NCBI GenBank assembly: GCA_947492575.1
Contig: CANLNK010000001.1
Coordinates: forward strand, 310,001 to 374,000
Origin: an uncultured Thalassotalea sp.
GTDB taxonomy: Bacteria > Pseudomonadota > Gammaproteobacteria > Enterobacterales > Alteromonadaceae
DNA: 64,000 nucleotides
Reading direction: 5' to 3'
Shown here in pieces: positions 54,538 through 62,785 of this stretch. Both the position numbers and the translations under genes were made by a program. Every line of letters starts with the position of its first letter. Within the stretch, counting starts at the first letter, position 1. The notes beneath the pieces were generated by a model that did no database searches, was not told the DNA's origin, and saw only the letters and a list, made by a program, of their open reading frames with translations.

Positions 54538-56154
54538 CTATCCAAGCTTAAAGACTTTCAGTGAATTGGGTTGTACTTTTATGCTTATGGATGAGTCTTC
54601 AAATAACTCTCCATCAATCACGTACGGTATCGGCTGGTCAGCGTTAATCTCGATGGTCTTAGCTGAGTAGCTATCAAAATAGTCCGCTTTTTCTTTTACG
54701 TTAACGCTCGCGCTGATGAGATCGGCAATCGACTTTATACGTTCAGAAAGATCGTCGCTTTGTTTTAGTATACTCACTTGCAGACTACCGCTACGGATGT
54801 CGGGCTTATCGCCAGCCTGCGCAAGTACAGTACTGAAAGGTGCAATATTAGCGACCACTAAGCTTTCAATAGTTAAGGACTGTTCTGCACTGTTGTCTAC
54901 TTTGATTTTTATCTCATGTGCTTCATCTGACAAAACAGCATTAAAAAAACCAGTTAAGTATGCCAATTGACCTAAGTTATTTTTCTGCTGGCGATGAGCG
55001 TATTCAATCATTTGCTGCTCGAAGCCTATGCCTAACACTAAGAGCATGAGTTGGTCATTACAAATTGCAGTGTCTATATTGGTAGTTTCATTTGCTAGCA
55101 ATGCATCACATGCGTGTGGAATTGGTGATATTTTAGAAGTAAACCCATAAAGCACGTGGCTTAGCGCGTTAGCTGTACCCATTGGCATAATTCCGAGTTT
55201 AACATCCGAATTGATCAGCTCGCTCGCTACCTCTGTAACAGTACCATCACCGCCACAGGCAACAATGGTGTTAGCGCCATTCTCAATTGCTTCTTTCGTC
55301 AATTGCTGGGCTGATGTTTGCGGTGTTGTCTCTTTAATTACGAGCGGAAACTTCTGTGTCAGCTTATGAATTATTTGATGTCGATAGTGTGGCCATTTGC
55401 CTCCGCCAGATACTGGATTAGCAATTATGTAGATAGGATCTACAAGTGATAACTTAGCACTTGAATGTATTTTATGGAGCGTACGAAGTTGGCTAGCGTT
55501 TAGTTTAGCTGTATGGCGAATAGTGTTGAGTTGTTTTAATACTTGTTCAACAGAGAGTTTTGGGTCTTTAAGTAGTAAATAGGCTGCAATGACAAAAATT
55601 GATCGTCCACGGCCCAGCGCGCAATGCACAACAACTTTTTCAGAATGATTTAGCTGAGTCTCTATCCAGTTCATTGCGTGAGCAAGTTTCCGAATAGATG
55701 GCACCGAATGGTCTAGCGTAGGGATAGTGATGTATTGAAATGATTTATCAGTAATTGCACTCTCGAGCCCTGCAAATTCGGCAGTGACATCGACGATGCA
55801 ACCAATCTTTTTGCTTTTTAAGGTTCCAATATCTTTTGATGTCAAGCGACTGGATACAAACAGGTTCGGTTGGACTTCCTGAATAGCAGGTACTGAGTCA
55901 TTTTTTCTAGAAAAATAGTTGTACAGCGTAACACCAAACAAAAAAGGCAAAAATAGCCATCTGATCCAGCGACTTAACTTACCGTCTTGGTTCTTTCGAA
56001 AGATAGCAGGAAGATCCGTTAGGTAAGCTAAGCTCACTAACAATAATGACGAAGCTACCCACACCAAAATAATTGTTACGGCTAAATTGTTAAATAGAGT
56101 GGCAGCCAAAAGCGTTAGTAATGCTGCTAGTAGGTAGTATTTTATGATGAACAT
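54538..56154 (-). CDS. Membrane-anchored dual-specificity phosphatase / diacylglycerol kinase-like fusion
   Basis: A 538-residue three-part protein. Two to three N-terminal helices (residues 5-80) anchor it. A dual-specificity phosphatase domain follows (about 90-225) with active site VVHCALGRGRSIFV (C-x5-R intact). A lipid/sphingosine-kinase-type catalytic domain fills the rest (IIANPVSGGGKWPHYR, ACGGDGTVTEVAS, MPMGTANALSH). It likely handles lipid phosphates, removing and adding phosphate at the inner membrane. It is the last gene of the BON-hemerythrin operon. Confidence 0.9.
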   Translation of the reverse strand: MFIIKYYLLAALLTLLAATLFNNLAVTIILVWVASSLLLVSLAYLTDLPAIFRKNQDGKLSRWIRWLFLPFLFGVTLYNYFSRKNDSVPAIQEVQPNLFVSSRLTSKDIGTLKSKKIGCIVDVTAEFAGLESAITDKSFQYITIPTLDHSVPSIRKLAHAMNWIETQLNHSEKVVVHCALGRGRSIFVIAAYLLLKDPKLSVEQVLKQLNTIRHTAKLNASQLRTLHKIHSSAKLSLVDPIYIIANPVSGGGKWPHYRHQIIHKLTQKFPLVIKETTPQTSAQQLTKEAIENGANTIVACGGDGTVTEVASELINSDVKLGIMPMGTANALSHVLYGFTSKISPIPHACDALLANETTNIDTAICNDQLMLLVLGIGFEQQMIEYAHRQQKNNLGQLAYLTGFFNAVLSDEAHEIKIKVDNSAEQSLTIESLVVANIAPFSTVLAQAGDKPDIRSGSLQVSILKQSDDLSERIKSIADLISASVNVKEKADYFDSYSAKTIEINADQPIPYVIDGELFEDSSISIKVQPNSLKVFKLG

Positions 56155-56194
56155 AACATGCCTTAATTTTTTGATTGGAAAGAAAAGGTGAGTA

Positions 56195-56626
56195 TTAACT
56201 CACCATTTCCTCATTGTATGCTTCACCTAATGAGACCTTTTCTTCACTGGTCAACACTTTTCCTGCTATCTGGAAGAAACGTTGCTCTTCCTCTTCTAGG
56301 TGGTGCAATACTTTGTGTTTTAGCTTTTTCGCCAACGTTAGCCACGCGGATGAGTTGTAGTCCGTGTCATCAAGTTGGGCAATAATTTTATCAATAACAT
56401 GGTGTTCTGCTATTCCATGTCGAGTTAAGTCTATAGAGTTGTCACTTTGAATGAGCGGCGCATAAAAATGACGTTCTTCTGCCGCAGCATGAGCTGCTAA
56501 CTCAGACTTTAAGTCTTGGTAAAAACTCGCTCGCGCTTCAGAACCTGCCGATGTTTGTAGAATAGCGTCTAGTAAAATTCTTTGTTTTTCATGACTTTCA
56601 GTCAGTGCATCAAATATAGTAGTCAT
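56195..56626 (-). CDS. Hemerythrin-domain protein
   Basis: A 143-residue four-helix protein with the histidine/carboxylate pattern of hemerythrin HHE domains: LTESHEKQRILLD, AHAAAEERHFYAPLI, HGIAEHHVIDKI, HHLEEEEQRFF. A di-iron centre that senses or handles oxygen, nitric oxide or peroxides is likely. The start at 56626 has GGAAATACT upstream. It lies 37 nt after the BON gene and 40 nt before the phosphatase/kinase gene. Confidence 0.9.
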   Translation of the reverse strand: MTTIFDALTESHEKQRILLDAILQTSAGSEARASFYQDLKSELAAHAAAEERHFYAPLIQSDNSIDLTRHGIAEHHVIDKIIAQLDDTDYNSSAWLTLAKKLKHKVLHHLEEEEQRFFQIAGKVLTSEEKVSLGEAYNEEMVS

Positions 56627-56663
56627 AGTATTTCCTATCAAATTCGTTGGTTGAAAATAAGGA

Positions 56664-57209
56664 TTAGTGATTAATTGTTAATTCAGCTATAACGTCTTCA
56701 ACATCCTCGGTGTTTTGCGTAATCTCAATCGCTAAATCACGTTCTGCATCAGAATCAAGTTGTCCAGATAACGTTACGACACCAGACTCTGTAGAAACAC
56801 CGATCGCTGAGCCGTCTACATGTTTGTCGAGCAAAAGCTTCGTTTTAACAACAGTCGTGATTTTCGTATCCTTTAATTCACTATATGTCTTAGTACTTTG
56901 ATGCGTTGTTTTGCCGATAACGGTTAGTTTGTTATCAACTGATTTGACATCCTCTAGGCCAAGTATGAGTTCTTCCGCGAGCGCTTTTTCTACTTCACTA
57001 TCTACACTGCCAGTTAGTGTAACGACCTGCTGATTAACGTCAGTATTAATATCTAAAGCACTGAGATTGTTGTTTAAGAGTATGGTAGTTTCTGCTTTTC
57101 CGTCGAGCCATGCGTCTTTTATATGCTCATCCCATTTGTCAGCTGCTGCATAAGGTGAGGTGATTGTCATGAGTGACAATAGCAGAGTTTTGGTTGCAAA
57201 GTTTTTCAT
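56664..57209 (-). CDS. Periplasmic protein with two BON domains (OsmY-like)
   Basis: A 181-residue exported protein with a signal peptide (MKNFATKTLLLSLMTITSPYAAA) and two BON domains (about 35-100 and 115-181), with motifs such as VVTLTGSVDSEVEKALAEEL and VVTLSGQLDSDAERDLAIEI. OsmY-like proteins protect the envelope under osmotic or other stress. It is the first gene after a near-consensus sigma-54 promoter (57244-57261). Confidence 0.9.
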   Translation of the reverse strand: MKNFATKTLLLSLMTITSPYAAADKWDEHIKDAWLDGKAETTILLNNNLSALDINTDVNQQVVTLTGSVDSEVEKALAEELILGLEDVKSVDNKLTVIGKTTHQSTKTYSELKDTKITTVVKTKLLLDKHVDGSAIGVSTESGVVTLSGQLDSDAERDLAIEITQNTEDVEDVIAELTINH

Positions 57210-57243
57210 TACTCTTCTCCGTTTAGTAAATTCACTAGGAGAG

Positions 57244-57261
57244 TTGCAAAGAGCTTGCCTG
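57244..57261 (-). promoter_or_regulatory. Sigma-54 promoter of the BON-hemerythrin operon
   Basis: On the minus strand CAGGCAAGCTCTTTGCAA has GG and GC 10 bp apart and matches GGCA...TTGCA. It is 35 bp before the BON start codon, with the gene for a sigma-54 activator immediately upstream. Confidence 0.8.
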
Positions 57262-57397
57262 TTTATTTAACTAACTGTTATTTAAATATATATTTCGGTT
57301 TTTATAGTTTTAATAGCGCTTTAAACAGCAGCAAATGTGAAAATTTTTCACAGTGATTTGTAATTATTGACCTAAGGTAGGTAGGCGGGCTGGAAGG

Positions 57398-58762
57398 TCA
57401 TTTAGTCGGTTCGTTCTCGTCGTACTTCTCTAATTTGTTGTATAGTGTTTTCACACTAATATCGAGTACACGAGCAGTATTACTTTTATTGCCTTGTTGT
57501 TCTTCTAAGGTATTCAAAATAGCTTGCTTTTCAATTTCTGCCAAAGGCATGCTTGAGGGCACAGCATTAGATTCTTCGATAATCGGTGATTCAATTAATA
57601 TATGATGCTCATCAATGATATCTGTAGCGAGTATATAAGCCCGTTCCATTGTATATTTTAACTCTCTGACATTACCAGGCCATGAGTGTGCTTGGATTTT
57701 AGCCAAAGCTGCATCAGTTATTTTTTTCCCAAGTGCTTCACTTGAATTTTTATAAGCTAAAAAGTGTTTGCCAAGCCCTTGAATATCGTCTCCTCGACTT
57801 CTTAACGGTGGAATATGTAGAAGAAACTGTGCTAAACGAAAATATAGGTCTTCTCGAAAAGTGCCATCGGTTATCGCCTCAGAAAGCTCTCTGTTAGTTG
57901 CTGCAATGATACGTACATTACTTTTCAGCATTTTATTGCTGCCTACTGGTGCATAGTCCCCGGTTTCTAAAACCCGCAGAAGTTGCACTTGTAACTCTTC
58001 TGGCATCTCAGTTACTTCATCTAAGAATAAAGTGCCGCCTTTTGCTTGGGTGAAATAACCATCACGGTTGTTTTGAGCCCCAGTAAAAGCGCCTTTCACA
58101 TGTCCAAACAGGTCGCTGGTGGCAAGCTCTTTTGATAAAGCACCACAATTTACTGCAATAAAAGGTTGATCTGCCCGCTGACTGGCACTGTGAATGGTAT
58201 GAGCCACTAACTCTTTACCAACCCCACTTTCACCAACTATCAACACGCTGGTATCGAAACCTGCTACCTTGCGCAAGTTGCGATACAGCTTATTCATTAC
58301 CCGCGACGAACCGAATAACAGACCAAATTGATCAAGTTCACTGGTCTTGATGATGTTTTGCGGTGCTGAGTTTTGTTGAGCCTCTTGCGATAACTCATCA
58401 ATTAGTTCGTTCAATTGGGTTTGATCGATCGGAGTACGAAAGTGATAAGCCGCACACTTCAATATGGCTTGGTCGAGTAATTCATTGGGATGCCCTTCAC
58501 TGAGAAAAACAAAGTCGGTATCAGGGAAAAAGTTATGCGACTGCAAATATTCATAGACTTCCAGGTTGAAGTGATTAGCATCAATTATCGCGAGAGCTGG
58601 CTGTAGCTTTAGTGCGTCTAGCCACTGCTCCTCATCACATTGAATAACGTCGTATTGATTAAACACGCAAGTGGTTTCAATCATGCTTGAGTAGCTGGAC
58701 GTAATGGTATTTAACAGTGCTTTAGCTCGTTTCAATGAAGATCCCTCATACAACAATGTCAA
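57398..58762 (-). CDS. Sigma-54 activator with degenerate receiver domain
   Basis: A 454-residue NtrC-type activator. The AAA+ domain is complete (Walker [38 protein letters not shown]), and the Fis helix-turn-helix is NKSNTARVLDISVKTLYNKLEKY. The N-terminal 120 residues look like a receiver, but the acidic pair is missing (MTLLYEGSS) and the lysine position reads FRTP, while an aspartate is kept (AIIDANHF). Phosphorylation control is therefore doubtful. No kinase is adjacent. It likely activates the promoter at 57244. Confidence 0.9.
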   Translation of the reverse strand: MTLLYEGSSLKRAKALLNTITSSYSSMIETTCVFNQYDVIQCDEEQWLDALKLQPALAIIDANHFNLEVYEYLQSHNFFPDTDFVFLSEGHPNELLDQAILKCAAYHFRTPIDQTQLNELIDELSQEAQQNSAPQNIIKTSELDQFGLLFGSSRVMNKLYRNLRKVAGFDTSVLIVGESGVGKELVAHTIHSASQRADQPFIAVNCGALSKELATSDLFGHVKGAFTGAQNNRDGYFTQAKGGTLFLDEVTEMPEELQVQLLRVLETGDYAPVGSNKMLKSNVRIIAATNRELSEAITDGTFREDLYFRLAQFLLHIPPLRSRGDDIQGLGKHFLAYKNSSEALGKKITDAALAKIQAHSWPGNVRELKYTMERAYILATDIIDEHHILIESPIIEESNAVPSSMPLAEIEKQAILNTLEEQQGNKSNTARVLDISVKTLYNKLEKYDENEPTK

Positions 58763-58853
58763 TTTTACACAGTAATCGTGTAAATATTTCTAATTGTGCT
58801 GCCTCTTTATCCAGTGAACAGCCCGTAAAGTCAAGCCATGTCGTACCTTTATG

Positions 58854-58873
58854 ATTTGGCACACAACTTGGAA
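58854..58873 (+). promoter_or_regulatory. Possible sigma-54-like promoter before the gdh operon
   Basis: TTGGCACACAACTTGGAA has a perfect -24 half (TTGGCAC), but the -12 half reads TTGG in place of TTGC at the right spacing. It is a weak candidate, noted because a sigma-54 activator gene is directly upstream. Confidence 0.35.
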
Positions 58874-58906
58874 TATAACTAGTACGTTTGGTATTGGAGA
58901 TCAGAT

Positions 58907-59359
58907 GTGCAGACTTTTAATGACATTGATTATCAGCATGGAGACCTTGCGTTACTGTATGAAGCGCTTCAGGTATGTTTTGATGAAATCACACGATTAA
59001 TGGTTTTACAGCAAAAAGTGAATAAACAACGACTACGCCACCAAATTAGTGCCGCGGTTGACATTCGCTTAAAGGCTATCGCGACAATGAATAAGATTTT
59101 ACTAGAATGCTCTGCGGATATTCTGCCTAAGTTTAGCTTTGATGAAAAGGTCCTACGTCACCTTGCTTGCGGCAATAACGCTAATAGTTTGACAAAATTC
59201 ATAGCTGATAGTGCTCAAAACATGGAGCTTATAAAGAACATTAAATGTTACATCCAGAATAGCGAAGTTAAGTTCGAATTTGTTCATATCATTGATGCGC
59301 TTGTTCAATCCCATGAGCGGTTACAGTTTGAAAATGAAGAATCAGTTAGCAACGAGTAG
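58907..59359 (+). CDS. Hypothetical protein, 150 aa, in operon with gdhA
   Basis: A 150-residue soluble, probably all-helical protein, not recognised. It has an amphipathic N-terminal part (GDLALLYEALQVCFDEITRLMVLQQKVNKQRLRHQ) and an acidic end (FENEESVSNE). It precedes gdhA by 11 nt, so it is cotranscribed and may affect nitrogen or glutamate metabolism, but there is no direct evidence. Confidence 0.6.
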   Translation: MQTFNDIDYQHGDLALLYEALQVCFDEITRLMVLQQKVNKQRLRHQISAAVDIRLKAIATMNKILLECSADILPKFSFDEKVLRHLACGNNANSLTKFIADSAQNMELIKNIKCYIQNSEVKFEFVHIIDALVQSHERLQFENEESVSNE

Positions 59360-59370
59360 GAGACTATGTG

Positions 59371-60690
59371 ATGAGTTTGAGTTATCCCGAGCATGTAAAA
59401 TCAAAATTAGCCCAGTTGTTCCCAGAGCAAACAGAATACCTACAAGCAGTTAATGAGCTTATTGATAACCTGAACATTGATAAAGCTTGGTACTCACGGA
59501 TTGAGTCAGACAATATGCTGGAGCGATTATTCTTACCCGACCGTATAATCAACTTTAATGTGCAATGGCGTGACGACAATGGCAAGGTCAATATTAATCA
59601 AGGTTGGCGAGTGCAACACTCCAACCTTATAGGGCCTTATAAAGGCGGCTTGCGTTTTCATCCTAGCGTTAATGAGTCTGTGCTAAAGTTCTTAGCACTC
59701 GAACAAACCTTCAAAAATGCGCTAACTGGTTTACCTATAGGTGGTGCTAAAGGCGGCAGCAATTTTGATCCTAAAGGCAAATCACAGGGAGAGATCCTAA
59801 GATTTTGCCAAGCATTTATGGACGAACTCTATCGATACATTGGTCCCAACACTGATATTCCTGCTGGTGACATTAATGTGGGTAGTCGCGAAATCGGCTT
59901 CTTATTTGGGAGATATAAAAAAATCACCAATCAATTTGATGGAGCGCTGACAGGAAAAAATGTTGCGTTTGGTGGCAGCCAGGCTCGAATAGAGTCAACA
60001 GGGTATGGCGTTATTTACTTTATCGAAGAGGCATTGAAGCGCTACAAACAATCATTAGCTTCCCAGAGAGTGCTGATTTCTGGAAGTGGTAATGTAGCGT
60101 TACATGCGGCAAAAAAAGCTATCAAAGCGGGCGCAACAGTGATTACCTTGTCAAATAGCGAAGGAGTTTGTGTAAACTCAGATGGATTTAAGCTCGCTAT
60201 GATTGACAATTTAATCGAGGAAAATACCAGACCAGCGCTAGACAAGTTAGCAGAAAAACTTGGAGCAGAATGGCATGCCGATGAAACGCCCTGGTCTTTC
60301 AATGCTGATATTGCTATACCTTGTGCGACGCAGAATGAACTCAGTTCGGAAGATGCAAAATTACTTATCGACAATGGCATTAGCTACGTTTTTGAAGGGG
60401 CAAACATGCCTTGCTCAGCAGAGGCTATCGAGCTATTCGAGCGTAACGAAGTGCTATTTGCTCCTGCTAAAGCAGTTAATTCTGGGGGCGTTATTACATC
60501 AACCTTGGAAATGGGGCAGAACGCAATATTTTTCCCAGAGTCTTTTGAAAGCGTATCAGAAAAGCTACGCGCTCTAATGTCAGATATTCACAAGCGCTGT
60601 GTAAGAGATAATGATAAGAGTTATTTGAAAGGTGCAAATAACGCTGCTCTAAGTCGTTTGCTTATTGCTATGACGGAACAAGGCGTATAA
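59371..60690 (+). CDS. gdhA: NADP-specific glutamate dehydrogenase
   Basis: A 439-residue dehydrogenase that aminates 2-oxoglutarate to glutamate. Substrate motifs are GPYKGGLRFHPSVN and the catalytic-lysine region PIGGAKGGSNFDPKGK. The nucleotide domain has ISGSGNVALHAAKKA. Length is normal for the hexameric NADP enzyme. The start at ATG 59371 has AGGAG 8 nt upstream; a GTG one codon earlier is possible. With glnD nearby, the region has two nitrogen genes but separate transcripts. Confidence 0.95.
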   Translation: MSLSYPEHVKSKLAQLFPEQTEYLQAVNELIDNLNIDKAWYSRIESDNMLERLFLPDRIINFNVQWRDDNGKVNINQGWRVQHSNLIGPYKGGLRFHPSVNESVLKFLALEQTFKNALTGLPIGGAKGGSNFDPKGKSQGEILRFCQAFMDELYRYIGPNTDIPAGDINVGSREIGFLFGRYKKITNQFDGALTGKNVAFGGSQARIESTGYGVIYFIEEALKRYKQSLASQRVLISGSGNVALHAAKKAIKAGATVITLSNSEGVCVNSDGFKLAMIDNLIEENTRPALDKLAEKLGAEWHADETPWSFNADIAIPCATQNELSSEDAKLLIDNGISYVFEGANMPCSAEAIELFERNEVLFAPAKAVNSGGVITSTLEMGQNAIFFPESFESVSEKLRALMSDIHKRCVRDNDKSYLKGANNAALSRLLIAMTEQGV

Positions 60691-60734
60691 GTTTGCTAAA
60701 TGCCTAGCCAGATAAAGCCAGCTCTACGTATTAG

Positions 60735-60765
60735 AAAGCCCCTACAATTTATTCAGGGGCTTTTA
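60735..60765 (+). terminator. gdhA terminator
   Basis: AAGCCCCT and AGGGGCTT pair around an 11-nt loop and are followed by TTTAA. Confidence 0.8.
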
Positions 60766-60812
60766 ATTCTTGGTAGGTACCTAAATTAGGGGAACCTTTT
60801 CGGATTGCCTTA

Positions 60813-61790
60813 CTAGGATTGGCTGAGTGCTAAAAGCTCGTTTTTGGCCAAATAGTTATCCATCATCGAGCGCAGTAATTTATACAAAAGAATAGAACCA
60901 TCAATTTCTTCTTTGCGGTTGGTTAAACTTTCTATGTTTAGCCCAAGTGGCAGATTGTAAGGAATAACTGCGTCTAATATTTGCTGTAAACTGTTGCAGC
61001 AAATACGAATTGATTCATAGAGAGGCTTGTCAGCGTTTAATATACGCAAGCTTGTTGCTTCAGGCACACTTACGCCTAACCATTCGATAAACTCTAATGT
61101 CTTTTGACTACCACACGGTGAAAAGGTCAAAATGATCCTTTGTGGTTTTAAGCCTGAATTTTTGCACTCGATGGCGTAACGAGTCAGCTGATCAATCGTC
61201 GCTTGTGGGTTGTAGATGGCTTGTGAAATAAAGAAATTGCAGCCTTGCTCATATTTCTCAATTAAGCGTTGGTGTTCATTGCCTTTACTGGCATGGCGTT
61301 CAGCAATTGTAATACCGCCAGTAAAAAAGTCATTTTCATTGTCTTGGAGCGCTGAATAAGCCTCATTCAACGATAATGAAACCTGATTCTTGTGCGACGG
61401 ACTGCCTACCAGCACAAGATCTCTCACGTTGTAGTCATGCCAAGCTTCATCGGCCCATTGGTGAAATTCTTCAACACTCGATTGACCAACGCTTTTGTAC
61501 GTGATGACAGGGCGAGTCGATTTTTTATTAAGTAATGACGAATATAAACGTGGGTCATGAGTACATTTAAAAGGGAATGGTCTCGGATCATTCGTTCTAG
61601 AGCCTTCGTCTTGAATGTCGTAAACAATAAAGCCATCGACATCGATATCACTGACTCGCTCAAGTAACTTTTGAGCAATGGTATCTACTTGCTCAATCGG
61701 GGTATCACTTTTAGGTGGCGTTGTGCCAATGAAGTACACACCTCGGTTGTTATCGTTATATCGAGCTTTTAACTCTGAGTCGTTATTCAA
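60813..61790 (-). CDS. Methylenetetrahydrofolate reductase-like protein
   Basis: A 325-residue TIM-barrel protein resembling MetF. Seen: GVYFIGTTPPKSDTPIEQVD at the start (MetF has E-x-x-P-P-K), DGFIVYDIQDEGSR, RDLVLVGSPSHK, ERHASKGNEHQRLIEKYEQGCNFFISQAIYN (close to the MetF H..K...GA.F..TQ region), and RIILTFSPCGS. It probably reduces methylenetetrahydrofolate or a related folate. The conserved MetF glutamate near the N-terminus appears replaced by threonine. A met-box operator 45 bp upstream ties it to methionine supply. Confidence 0.75.
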   Translation of the reverse strand: MNNDSELKARYNDNNRGVYFIGTTPPKSDTPIEQVDTIAQKLLERVSDIDVDGFIVYDIQDEGSRTNDPRPFPFKCTHDPRLYSSLLNKKSTRPVITYKSVGQSSVEEFHQWADEAWHDYNVRDLVLVGSPSHKNQVSLSLNEAYSALQDNENDFFTGGITIAERHASKGNEHQRLIEKYEQGCNFFISQAIYNPQATIDQLTRYAIECKNSGLKPQRIILTFSPCGSQKTLEFIEWLGVSVPEATSLRILNADKPLYESIRICCNSLQQILDAVIPYNLPLGLNIESLTNRKEEIDGSILLYKLLRSMMDNYLAKNELLALSQS

Positions 61791-61834
61791 AATCGTGCCT
61801 TAACTACTTCCACTTAGATTCTAAATGGAACTAT

Positions 61835-61850
61835 AGACGTTTAGCCGTCT
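61835..61850 (-). promoter_or_regulatory. MetJ-type operator (two met boxes)
   Basis: On the minus strand AGACGGCTAAACGTCT is two adjacent 8-bp units, each one mismatch from AGACGTCT. It lies 45 bp before the MetF-like start codon. The rest of the 327-bp gap 61791-62117 shows no gene. Confidence 0.75.
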
Positions 61851-62117
61851 AAAATAAAGTGTATTTTTCGATTAATTAATAACCATGCTTGTTCATACAT
61901 AACAATATGTGGCTTTGCGTCAGTCGAATCATGTCTGTGGTAAACCCCAGCTTGACGCAAAAGAGCAGTTCTAGTGCCGACAATTAACTCAGGGGAATAG
62001 CAAACGACACGTTACATCAGATGCATCGTTTGCTATGGATTGTGGAGTATTTGAATTGACACCTCAGTACTTTGCTAGACGCTGTACTTCACTTAAAAGT
62101 ACTCTTAGTTTATTGAA

Positions 62118-62705
62118 TTAAAAGGAGTATCTCAGTATAAGACTTAGTGCATCCGAGTCGGAATACTTAACGTACTCAGCACCCACCGATAACGTGTCAA
62201 AAGTGTAAGTTGAACCTAGGTGGTAGGCTTTTTGGTCAGGCGCATCTTTTAAATTCTGATACTCTAATCCTGCATAAAGATTAACATTATCTAAAACGTT
62301 GTAATGAATAAAGCCACTGCCACCGTAATAATTGGTATCGAAGCCGGCACTGCCATATTCGTTACTTAGCTCGGCTTCAATGTTTCCATAGTTAGCACGA
62401 ATATCAAAATGTAGGCTTTCAGAATAATACGCAACGTAACCTAGGCTAGCACTCCAGCGGTCTTCCTCAAGCTTTATACCTTCGTGTTTATCGCTGAGGT
62501 CGCGGTAACGAAGCTCCCCAAAAACGTTACGCCATCGTTTACTTGCGCGCACTTCTATACCTGTTAGTCCAAACTGGTCAATATCAGAATACTCAGACTT
62601 TACGATTCCATGTAATTGTAGGTAGTCATAATCTTGAGATGCTTGCGCTGTACTGAAAACTATTGGCAAACTCAAAATAGCGAGACGGCTTAAAATGTTT
62701 TTCAT
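62118..62705 (-). CDS. Outer-membrane beta-barrel protein
   Basis: A 195-residue exported protein with a signal peptide (MKNILSRLAILSLPIVFSTAQA) and about eight amphipathic strands (for example RWRNVFGELRYRDL, SASLGYVAYY, NLYAGLEYQNL, SVGAEYVKY), ending in LILRYSF with the terminal phenylalanine used for barrel assembly. Function unknown; perhaps a small OmpA/OmpW-type barrel. The start at 62705 follows AAAGGAACTAAC. It lies 80 bp downstream of the PEP-CTERM-like gene on the same strand. Confidence 0.8.
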   Translation of the reverse strand: MKNILSRLAILSLPIVFSTAQASQDYDYLQLHGIVKSEYSDIDQFGLTGIEVRASKRWRNVFGELRYRDLSDKHEGIKLEEDRWSASLGYVAYYSESLHFDIRANYGNIEAELSNEYGSAGFDTNYYGGSGFIHYNVLDNVNLYAGLEYQNLKDAPDQKAYHLGSTYTFDTLSVGAEYVKYSDSDALSLILRYSF

Positions 62706-62785
62706 GTTAGTTCCTTTAAATTGGATAGAAAAAAGTTGCACTAAAGCTATCAATTCAAAGGTGAACATAGGGTGAAAATTTTAGA

